This document shows positions 32,832 through 43,494 of a stretch of 64,000 nt of DNA, in pieces. The number at the start of each line of letters is the position of its first letter. Position 1 is the stretch's first letter. Origin of the DNA: Hippasteria phrygiana (lineage: Eukaryota > Echinodermata > Asteroidea > Valvatida > Goniasteridae); the NCBI GenBank assembly GCA_037893225.1, contig JAZGUH010000198.1, positions 1 through 64,000 of the forward strand. Direction: 5' to 3'. The translations under genes were made by a program, and so were the position numbers. Under the pieces are notes generated by a model, which was given only the letters and a program-made list of their open reading frames with translations, was not told the DNA's origin and made no database searches.

Positions 32832-35800
32832 ATGAGTTTCGTCCTTGTAGCAAGTTTGCTCCTGACAGCCCGGTTCTGCCTCATCGGTGCTGATCATGGC
32901 GTCTCAGACAATTCCACTATAGACGTTGCGCTCAAGCCGTTGTACAGCCAACTCGAGACCTTCAAGAGCCAACTGGACGCGTTTAAGCTGCTGTTTAAGT
33001 GTCAGTGCAACAATGACTGCCGTGAGTTTTGTACAATACCTGTAAGCCCCCTAATCTTGTTTCAAGTTTGTAAATGAATATCTACATTCCACGGCCCCAC
33101 AAACGGAAACACAGGCACAGTGTCGTTGTACATTTGCAACGATTTTATTTATTAGATTTCTTTAACTAGGGTGTGCCCGAATAATTTTAAACTTGGGTCC
33201 TGCATACATTTGTAATTGAAATGGATACGGACATACACAAATTAATATTTACACACACAAACAAAAACATTTACACAAATACAAGAATATTTACACAAAT
33301 TATTATATACGTTTATCTAATTATACGGTAAAATGTTCAGCTTTCTGCTATAAGGCTATCGCCGATTTACGGGATGCATGAGCAGAACCCCTGCGAAAAA
33401 ACGTCGGGGGAAAAAACAGGGGAAATTCCCACCGGGCTCTGAATTACCGTGGTAACCAAGTATAAAACTCCGTAGATCAGTAGAAATCGCAGAAATATCA
33501 CTGATGGATGGCTTTACGTAGCTCCGATTTTTCGAGGTAAAATGTTGACGTTTCAGTCAATATGGTCCGACCGTCTTCGGGGGTTTCGCATTTGGTACAT
33601 CAACGAAAATTCATTTTTGGGCTTTTCCGACACTGCCAGTCGGAAAAGGCCTTGTTTTTGTTCTGATTTTTTGTTTTCTTCCTTCTTCTTCTTCTTTTAG
33701 TTCTGACCAAAATCCCATAGACTTTGTACACAAATTTTGTCCGCGGCACTTTAGGTCTTAAAAAACCTCAGATCTTAACAAAACTTACCTCAAACATAGA
33801 CACTATGCTGAAATTGTATGTCGAAGAGTGACGTCATGATGACGTCATCACGTGTCACGAGACGTCATCTTAAATGTGCGTTTTTCAAGGGCCCATATCT
33901 AGAGAACGGTAGGTCCGATTGCCTTCAAACCTGGTATGTTGGTAGTGTAGCTCGTGTTATAGATGAAAATTGAGCTGACGTCATGATGACGTCATCATAC
34001 GATTTTATAGTAATTGTTACGTTTTTGAACTTCAAAGTTTCTTAAAGCCATATCTCATCAACAGAACATGCTAAATTCAAAATTCTTTTTATAATAGCTT
34101 TGTTAGCTCCTATATTCTTTCACATAAATGTGAAAAATGTGTGACGTCGTCATGACGTCATCAAAAATATGCTTTTTTGAAACACATATAAGGGTAGGGA
34201 CGATCGTCATAAAAATTAGTGTGCAGGTAGATAGTGCTACTAGCATGTTAAATCCGAGGTGACGTCATGATGACGTCATCGGCTGATTGTCTATGATTAT
34301 TTTAGTTATATCCCAAATCCCATAGACTTTGTACACGAATTTTGTAAGAGCCACTTTGGTCACTAAACAACCTCAGATCTTAATCAGGCTTAAAGGGACA
34401 CATTGCTTTGGATTTTGCGATTTGGGCTATAAAACTGAAATGGATATGGTTGGGAAGCTTTTTTAAAAGTAGAATATAAAGATTCACATAACTATCCATT
34501 CAAATTGCGTGGTTTTTGTTTAATTTCGTGACAAATAACGGTCCGCCATTTTGTAGAACCAAATTTTTTACTCCACAAAATGGCGGACCGTGTTCACCAG
34601 TCGTATTTCCAGTCGCATCTGGTTGAAGTACGTTCTGTTGATCCATTTTGATGTACTGTGGCACGGCGCGCAGCACTGGCGATATGTGTCGCGAGGTAGA
34701 GAATTGTACCTGGCGATCATCTGATAGGTTCACAAGGCCACTGGCTGCGGCGCCAGCCTAAAGACTGTTACAGCGTATTTTGCGCATTATTTAGACGGTG
34801 GTATTTACTACTGGAAATAAGTCTATTTTTCGCGGGTCAGATGTCTGGAGTCAGCGGCAAATTTTTTGTTTTGTAATCACTACTCACTAATTACAACACA
34901 TTATACGTGCTTTTTTGCATGAACAACTCTTATAAAAGACAAGGAACATTTCCAAACAGCAACATTTCATGACATTTGAAGGCAATGTGTCCCTTTAACA
35001 CAGAGACCCTAAGCTAAAAATGTATGCCGAAACGTGACGTCATGATGACGTCATCACGTGTCATGTAACGTCATCTTAAAGGTGCATTTTTCAAGGGCCC
35101 ACCTAGAGAACGGTACGTCCGATTGCCTTCAAACCTGGTATGTTGGTATGGTAGCTCGAGTTATAGATGAAAATTGAGGTGACGTCATGGTGACGTCATC
35201 ATACGATTTTACAGTAATATTAAAGTTTTTGAACTTCAAAGTTTCTTAAAGCCATATCTCATCAACAGAACATGCTTAATTCAAAATTCTCTTTTTGTAA
35301 TAGCTTTGTTAGCTTCTATATTCTTTCACAAAAATGAAAAAATGTGTGACGTCATTATGACGTCATCAAAATTGTGCTTTTTGGAAACACATATAAGGGT
35401 AGGTCCGATCATCATACAAATTGGTATGTAGGTAGATAGTGCCACTAGTATGTAAAATCCGAAGTGACATCATGATGACGTCATCGGCTGATTTTCTATG
35501 AATTTGTAGTTCTATCCAAAATCCCATAGACTTTGTACTCGAATTTTGTAAGTGGCACTTTGGTCACTAAACAACCTCAGATCTTAACACAGACAAAGAC
35601 CCTAAGCTGAAATTGTATGCCGAAGAGTGACGGGGTGATGACGTCATCACGTGTCACGTGATGTCATCTTAAATGTGCATTTTTCAATGGCCCGTATCTA
35701 GAGAACCGTAGGTCCGATTACGCTCAAACGTAGTATGTTGGTAGGCAAGCATTTGTTGTTGATGAAAATTGAGGTGACGTCACGATGACATCATACGAAA

Positions 35801-38800
35801 TTATAGTAATTTTAAAGTTTTTGAACCTTAAAATTTTCTTTAAGCCATAATTCATCAACAGAACATGCTAATATCGAAATTATTTTTGTAATAGGTTTGT
35901 TAGGTCCTACATATGTAACAAAAAATGCAAAATATGTGCACCATCATAATGACGTCATCAAAGGCATAATTTCTCGAAAGACATGTAAATTGGTAGGTCC
36001 AATTGTCATGAAGCCTGGTGGGTAGGCAGACTAATTGACACAAGCAAGCAAAAATCGCAGTGTCATCATAAAAAATAATGCGGAAAAGCCCTATGTTCTG
36101 TTCAGCGAAGAGACATAGCGAGTCCTAGTTTTTACTTGAAATCAATTTTCATCCAACGAAACCTTTTCTGGAATGTGTACATTTTTCCCTCGAAATTCAG
36201 GCCGTTGGAAGTTGGGTACACAACCCAACCCAACCCAACCCAATCCAATCCAACAAAATGAGTCTAGCTCGCTCGAATTACTTTCCAGTTAAAAGTATTA
36301 AAATGGGGGGGGGGGTCATCGGAACATTGCAAGTGGAGGGTTGGTAATTTCTCGATCCATAATTTCATCGAAATCTTACGAAATGTAAGCAAACTCCACC
36401 CTATTTCTATTCTGTTTGTACAGGTGTTACTTGTCCCGAGGGGTCTCCTCTTGGTATGGAGGATGGAAGCATCCCGGATGAACGCATCACGGCCTCTTCC
36501 TCTTACAGTCCAGAACATCATGCACCGTCCAGAGCAAGGTTGAATATCCAGGGTATGTGGCTCTTTATCAGGGGCGTGGCTAGACAGGGAAGGGCGGCGT
36601 CAGCGCAAGAATTACTAAAGGAGTGCGAGCAATGGCGCACAAGGGATTGTTTGGGGGTGGGGTGTCACAATATCTTATCACGTCCGCATGCATGGGGAAG
36701 TTGAGCCACGACTAACTAGTACACGTATAAATGGTTGACGTGTAGCACCCATTCATATTTCGCACGAAGTCTTGTGATTGGTTTGGACAGGTTATGCGTC
36801 TGGTTGGTCGGCAAATGCCGATGACGTCAGTCCGTGGATACAGGTCGACTTCACCACCCGGATCGCCATCACTGGTCTGATCACTCAAGGCCGCGCGGAT
36901 TCCAACGACCAATGGGTGACTGAGTACCGGGTGAAGTACAGCGTTGACGGTTCGTCTTGGAATTTCGTCAAAGATCAAAACGGGATGACTAAAGAGGTCA
37001 GTCAGGCAATGTAAAACCATTCTATATTTTATTAACCCTAACAGCTAGTACCACATGAATAGCGCGTTTGATTACTTTCCCCGAGCTTATTCGCGCTGGC
37101 GCGACATTGTTCGATTTGTTTGACGTCGTCATTCGTGCTTACTCGCGCCAGGCCCAAGTGAGTGAGCCGGTTTACTTTGGGAAGTATCCCACAGTGCACT
37201 GCGACATCTGCAGTACTACAACGCACTCGGCGTTTTTCTCAACACGTGATACTTGTGCACGTCGGCCAAACTTGTCGTGGATCACAAAAACAGACATCAT
37301 CCTCAATGCACGAAGTTATAGCATCTGTATCACGGTTACCTTCCATCAAAACTAGGGCAAGCATTGTCAGCTTTCTTCGTCTTCTAAAAGATCCATGATT
37401 TCGCCTATGATTAATTTCTGTACGTCGCATGCGCAATGTGTCGAAGTTCACATGACTTTCCCAGAGTTTGCGCGAAACCGTTCGTTTATTCTGCTCCACT
37501 GCGCATGTCCGACATCGCACGCAGGGGCCTTAAGCGCGAGTAAGCTTGGAAGGTAATCGAAGGCACTAATTTTAATGATTTCTGCGTGCACCATATAGGG
37601 GTTGGGGTTAAAACAGAAAAATTACAAGAAACCAAAACTCATGCACAGTGGACACACGAAACGGAAAATACAACAGCAGTAGCAACTAACTTGAACTGAG
37701 AAAAAATAAATGGATTGCAGTCTAATTATTGCAGTAATGTGCGAGCCGCTCAATAACCCGTTGGACACCTTGGTAGAAAACAACAGAAAAGCACTCGACT
37801 GATTGGGCAAGTCATGTGAAAATTGAACTTATTGATAGTTGCTAAACTTTAGTATGTTGACATTGGAAAGCCACTGCTAAAATCTCTCTGGCATATTCTG
37901 ATTGCTGTTGCCCATAAATGAAGAGACCGGGAACAAGTCTATTTACATTCCCATCGAAAACTGGGCTGTTTCGTTATCACTGCTTAAAACAAACTGGAAT
38001 CTGATCTTGATTCGCATCCACATGTTTCTTTGCCCGTCACTCCCCGCCTCCACCCCCCCCCCCCCCCCCCCCCCTTCCCCGCAAGACTTAGAAAATCGTA
38101 GTCTGGTGCCTCCACCGGGCAGGATGACCTGTCCGTCGTCTTTCGGGTATGCAAACGTCGGCGTTGTAACGTCCCACATTGCACAGCGTTATGTTATCGC
38201 ATGCTGAGCAGTTTTGCAAAGTTGTCTCGTTTGTATATTTCGGTCGAAACTTGACCTTAATAGCATGGAATAATGGTTATTGTATTACTCAATTCAGCAA
38301 TATTAAAGGATTGTTACATACTTTTAAAATCTTTTCCTATTCTATTAGTTTGGAATTTTGGATCAAAATAGAAGCATCGTAAATATGACGTTAATTGGCA
38401 AGAAAACCACTCAGATGGGCCATATATTCTCAAATTGAAATAGATTTCAACATAAAATTATATCACATCATTGCGTCACCGTTTTCACGAACTGACACTC
38501 ACGCGCACTGGGTGTCAGTTCGTGAAACCGCGTACTGAGTAAATTTCGGTTTCACGAACTGACACCCAGGTGTGTGCGCGCACATCGGACACTGACTCGC
38601 TAGAGAAGACTTCGTTTTTCACGAAAAATGAAAAATGCTTTTAAAAAAGCTTTGACACGAATCTACTCCATCTGTATACTTGTGGTTTACAGAAACATTG
38701 AACTGAAAACCTCTAAACTCGTGAAACTAAAGGGACACATTGCTTTGGATTTTGCGATTTGGGCTATAAAACTGAAATGGATATGGTTGGGAAGCTTTTT

Positions 38801-39654
38801 TTAAAGTAGAATATAAAGATTCACATAACTATCCCTTCAAATTGCGTAGTTTTTGTTTAATTTCGTGACAAATAACGGTCCGCCATTTTGTAAATTTTTG
38901 ACTCCACAAAATGGCGGACCGTGGTCACCAGTCGTATTTCCAGTCGCAGCTGGTTGTACGTTCTGTTGATCCATTTTGATGTACTGTGGCACGGCGCGTA
39001 GCACTGGCGATATGTGTCACGAGGTAGAGAATGGTACCTGGCGATCATCTGATAGGTTTACAAGGCCATTGGCTGCGGCGCCAGCCTAAAGACTCTTGCA
39101 GCGTATTTTGCGCATTATTTAGACGGGGGGTATTTACTACTAGAAATAAGTCTATGTTTCGCGGGTCAGATTTTTGTTTTGTAAGCACTACTCACTAATT
39201 ACAACACATTATACGTGTTTTTTTTTGCATAAACAACTCTTATAAAAGATAAGGAACATTTCCAAACAGCAAAATTTCATGACATTTGAAGGCAATGTGT
39301 CCCTTTAAGAATGGTTTCAGTTGGTGAAAGTGAAAATGTGGTTAGCGCGCGCACCCCTAATCGGGTGTCAGTTCGTGAAAACGAAAATTACTCTGTTCTG
39401 TAAAATACGCGCGCGCTCTGGCACTCACGCGCTAGAGTATCAGTTCGTGCTGTTGGTGACGAACTAATAACGTCGGTTTTCAAATGTGTAAATTTGTGTG
39501 TTTCCTTTTCTCCCAGTTCACGGGTAACGCTGACAAGGACACACACGTGACCACCACGTTTGCCACGCCCCTGCACACCAGGTTTCTCCGCATCATGCCG
39601 ACTAATTGGCATACGTTCTGTAGTATGAGATTCGAGGTGCTTGGCTGTCGTTAG
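32832..39654 (+). CDS. Secreted single-domain F5/8-type-C protein, copy E (diverged exon 1)
   Basis: Exons 32832-33021 (donor GTGAGT), 36424-36552, 36791-36996 and 39517-39654 (TAG), phases 1, 1 and 0; 220 residues. Exon 1 has a signal peptide (MSFVLVASLLLTARFCLIGA) and a helical segment that differs strongly from the other copies (LYSQLETFKSQLDAFKLL, then CQCNNDC) and adds an NST glycosylation sequon. Exons 2-4 remain close to the family, with SSWNFV (Trp where the others have Leu) and PTNWHT. Both F5/8C clasp cysteines are present. The upstream region is unlike that of B, C, D and F, and no TATA box is obvious. Intron 1 holds a Helentron-like element and intron 3 several others, but it lacks the CAGTGGCG MITE found in all other copies. 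This looks like the earliest-diverging copy in the window. Confidence 0.85.
33022..33618. other. Start of intron 1 of copy E
   Basis: AT-rich, with ACACAAA/TTTACACAAAT short repeats near 33250-33300. The last ~80 bp (CGTCTTCGGGGGTTTCGCA region) is shared with other copies. No gene seen. Confidence 0.5.
33619..36128. mobile_element. Helentron/HINE-like element with three CRE-rich tandem units
   Basis: It starts GGGCTTTTCCG, followed by a hairpin (CTTTTCCGAC...GTCGGAAAAG). The inverse, CGGAAAAGCCC, lies at 36081-36091, about 40 bp before the right end. A hairpin (CTATGTTCT...AGAGACATAG) follows, and the element ends CCTAG before T. It sits in a T run (T|T target). Asymmetric inverted ends, a 3' hairpin, a CTAG end and central tandem repeats are the known pattern of Helentron-derived non-autonomous elements. 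The three units start at about 33717, 34313 and 35516, each near 600 bp, the second enlarged by a MITE. No open frame. Copy B shows the empty site near 3500-3515. Confidence 0.6.
34390..34998. mobile_element. TTAA-flanked MITE, copy 2 (nested in Helentron-like element)
   Basis: TTAA-AGGGACACATTGC ... GCAATGTGTCCCT-TTAA, opposite orientation to copy 1. It is inserted in tandem unit 2 of the surrounding element, whose units 1 and 3 lack it. Confidence 0.85.
37599..38083. other. ~485-bp insertion in intron 3 of copy E
   Basis: The sequence ACCATATAG...AAAATCGTAG is continuous in B but is interrupted here by unrelated DNA that includes a poly-C tract (38053-38074). No inverted ends or coding content recognised. 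Confidence 0.5.
38475..39460. mobile_element. DNA element with GTCACC ends and CACGAACTGACAC repeats
   Basis: The ends GTCACC...CACGAACTGACACTC and GAGTATCAGTTCGTG...GGTGAC are inverted. The motif CACGAACTGACAC recurs several more times inside in both orientations (about 38514, 38552, 39365). A TTAA MITE is nested at 38728-39308. About 46 bp of host sequence present in B is missing at the site, so insertion came with a deletion. Confidence 0.55.
38728..39308. mobile_element. TTAA-type MITE, copy 3 (nested)
   Basis: AAAGGGACACATTGC ... GCAATGTGTCCCTTTAA; the left edge has CTAA instead of TTAA. Same internal GGTCCGCCATTTTGT hairpin as the other copies, with a shorter loop. Confidence 0.8.
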
Positions 39655-42600
39655 ACATACCAACTGGAACTTTATATTTTCGAATGAAACGAGCATGATT
39701 ATTCAGAGACGTTGAAAAAACAGTTTTAGGGAGTGGGCCCTAGTACACACACTAATTAAATCGTTTCGGCTTTTCAATACATTCAGCAGTAAAAACTGCT
39801 TCAAATTTGGACAGTTTTCAGACTGGCGCGTCATTGTCACTTTCTCGGCAGATAAGGGCTCTGTAACATCACTTTTGGGGCAAACAAGTAGACTGTTATT
39901 GAGGTTTATACCGTGGCTTGGTTCAAAAATTACTTTTTTTTTACAATTTGTTTAACGAGGAAAGGTCACAATCTATAAGAACATACGATCGCCATTTTTT
40001 AGTTCTCTTTTTTATCGAAAACCATTTTAATGACTATGGGTTCCAGCCCATTTAATTTTCACACTTGCTTCATTTGGCTTGAGGGTCCCTTGTTACGTCT
40101 TTAAATTACCCCAAAAATGCTTACGGTGTTTTCACTTATGATTTCGAAATTTAGACGATTCATTATTCCAGTGTACATTGCTTTCATTCACCTTTTTAAT
40201 ATGTATTTACTTGATTACTATATCGCCTGGTGTACTTGCTTGGAGGAGCCCTTATTTGCATACATAATTAAAAGCATAGCTCTTTACAATCGCAAACTTT
40301 CTCGCACTTGTCTATTATCCAATGTGTTTACGGTGTTTCCATTGAATGTTTGATTAGTTACACTACAAACACTCTTGTTAAACTATATAATTACGAGGAT
40401 GCGACCTGCCATACGTGATCAAATTTACCGGAAACCACTTCGTCAAATTGGGAGATCGCCAGCATTGTGAAAGTTGCAGTTGCACACCCAGGGGCGGAGA
40501 TGGGAAGGGTGGTTCAGTCTCCCCAAGAGATTATTTTTAAGGCTTTTAGTTGATCAGCTTGCATAGATCTATTGATGCTAACTAGTATCATAAATGTTGG
40601 ATGAAATGGCGTCTACAACGCCCTCCCCCTATCCCACCATATAAATTTTCCGGGTAGATTTATTTTCCGGGCTGTTTTCTATGAAATATTCCTGAAATCG
40701 TGTCAATTAAAAATCAAATGTCCATGTATTCAGGGAAATTAAAAAAAAAAGTGCAAGCTCGGTAACACTTACTTTACATTACTGTCGTTGCTATTCCCGT
40801 AAAAAGACGGTGTATAAAATCAATTCACTGGAAGCTTGGTGTAATTACACATTTACAGAAATGAAAGGCATAGGAACCAGACTAAATGGAAGTATTTTAC
40901 TATACATAACTATCCCTTTCAGTACCATGACGTATTTTGTTACTGCGTGCCTTGGTTACCACACTCGTGTACATGACTTGACCACATACTTCTTGCCAAG
41001 TTTTAGTGTATAGCGCCCTCACAAGACAATGTAATGAAAAGCCACTCTTCTTTGAAGTGGTGTGGAATCATAAGGGCCATTGAAAAGTACCAAAACAACT
41101 ATGACTATAAGAATGATAATCAGAATAATAATATTGGCCTGTGAAAAGGGATTTGCTAAGGGGTGGTTCATAAACCCCATTTCCCTAGGCATGTGTGGAA
41201 TTTTTTTTTTTAAATGAAGGAATCAAGAATGTTGGGGTAATTGCACAACCTTGAAAAATGAGTTCATTTTGGATGCAGTTAAAAGTTCAAATGAAGGCCA
41301 CAATGCCCACCAACCCCCACCCCCTCCAATTCAATGTTGGGTTGGCAGTGTGTGCACCGTCACTTCAACATTGGATTGGGGGCGGGGAAGGGGGCGGACC
41401 ACAATCAAAACTACTCGAGTAAATGCTTATCACTGACTGTGAAACTTCTCAAAGCAGTACACACATTGGGTTGTAACACTTTACAAATCATGCTCGTTTG
41501 TTTCCTTTTCGTTCTAGTACGGCATACGACACAGTTGTGTTTTGCCAGCGACATTTGGGACCATCCTGGCAACGCCCATAGTACTAACAAAGCATTTGTT
41601 TTGCGAAATTCAAATTCTATGTCACAGCAAATGTTACGTTTCCATCTTCTTATGGTCAGAGCGTAATTTTTGCAAAATGTGCCAGTATCACAAGGCACAA
41701 ACAGAGGGCGCTGTCCATTAATTTATGTCAACCGAGATGATGTGGGTATATTACTCTGTGCCCTCTGGTATACATTAGCAATACTTTCTTAGAATTAGAC
41801 AACTAAGTAAAAAGGGTTTGAGGTATCACCGTGTGAGATTGATCTCTTTTGAGTTGTGTGGTTCTGAGAAGAACCGGTTTGTTTTAACTCGATATTTTGA
41901 ACAGCATGCTCTGTTCGTCATCAGGAGACTACCGGACATTTGCGGGTGCAAACCCCGTTTACTTTGTTCATATCCACCATGCAAACCTTCAAGTCCCATT
42001 TAAATTAGACAGCTATTGCCATTGTGCTTATAAGTAGACGTGATAAAAAAATGTTTATTTATTACATGGAAGAAGCATTCAAGTCATTTTAATGTAACAA
42101 GCGTTAATATAGGGTTTTGGTTGATGTAAAAAACAAACCGTTTCATTTCAGTAGGCCCTATATAATTTAAGGAAATGATATATAAATAATAGAGTGATTA
42201 ACTGTCAAATGAAATTAATTGTCTCAAAATTTCCCCTTCCCGATTCCTTATTTTGAGCGTGAAATTCACTCTCAACAACTATACAAAATACTTTAGCACC
42301 CAGAGCAGCTTCCCTTTTCCCAAAATAATCCATGAAAAATGCAGGACACGGTGGGGAAATACCTTCCAGTCAATATACTGCATGGTTTGAATCGATTTGT
42401 TGAACCCCACTGTCGCCGAAAGCCACTCTAACAAAAAGTGGGCAGCCATCTTGAAAAAATACTGCCTTAGAGGAGAATAAAAAAAAATAATAATAAAAAC
42501 CCCTCCTCCAGCCTTTATTGCCAAGACATGACAACAACCAGGATTGTTTTTTAATTTTGCACTTTTGCCCGATTGCTTGAAAGTTGAAACCAGGGACAAG

Positions 42601-42827
42601 ACTTGAACGGGTTGTTCCTATATTTCGACCGCGTAAAGTGTTTCCACTTTCGGAATTTTAGAGAGAAAAATCACTCCCACAAAAGAAGCTCTTCTAAATG
42701 ATTTTACCACACAGTCCCTGCAACCTGGGCGGTCCTTCTTCAAACTTCCATCTAGGTAGTCTGGTTCCTTGACCTGAAGATTCCCTGACAACTATTAATA
42801 TTCTTTTTCAAAGTGAACGAAGAAAAC

Positions 42828-42876
42828 TGGCAGGAGTGGGATTCGAACCTGCGACCTCCGGAATACCGTACCGGCG
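42828..42876 (-). repeat. Truncated tRNA-like sequence (E/F palindrome, left arm)
   Basis: Minus strand: B box GGTTCGAATCC and CTCCTGCCA end, no A box. Equivalent of 21246-21293. Confidence 0.5.
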
Positions 42877-43420
42877 GCGAGATTTTTTTCGTACCACATA
42901 TTCGCTATGGCAGTACGTTTGCATGGTTTTTGTATGCTATTGTATGCTATTGAAGCTATCAATAGAGGGCGATAGATAGTGACGTCATTCAGACAACGAC
43001 CTTAAGGTTGCAGTAAACTAATTCGTTCGAGCTGCTGTTGTGGCTAAATTAGTAGAGCTTAAGGCTTTGGATCACGATTCACGAGGCTTGGGTTCGAATC
43101 CTCTTTTGGGTTTGTTTTTCCTTTTCTATAATTGGTGGCATGGAGGATTGTATTTCAAGGGAAAACAAATCTAAGAACCTATCTTGCAGCTCACATAGCC
43201 AAGTACAGAAAAATACCGGTACTCATGCGAATAGGTACGTAGACTTGAAATCAAGTCGTTAGACACTGTCGTCTTTGTCCGCAGGCGCCACCGCAATGAA
43301 CCAGCGCTGAGCCATTAAAATTGGGTGTGATCCCTGGCTATACGGCAATCTGGGTTTATGACTTCTGACTAGCGCCCACCCGAACAAAGATACTGACAAT
43401 TTGGGAGACCGCCAACATAG

Positions 43421-43494
43421 GGGCAAGCTATCCCAGTTGGTAGAGCGCAGGTACGGTATTCCGGCGGTCGCAGGTTCGAATCCCGCTCCTGCCA
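43421..43494 (+). repeat. tRNA-like sequence (E/F palindrome, right arm)
   Basis: Same layout as 21844-21916 with CCCAGTTGGTAGAGCGCAGG in the A-box region and GGTTCGAATCC as B box. The C-to-A change weakens the anticodon stem further, so it is a relic. Confidence 0.5.
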
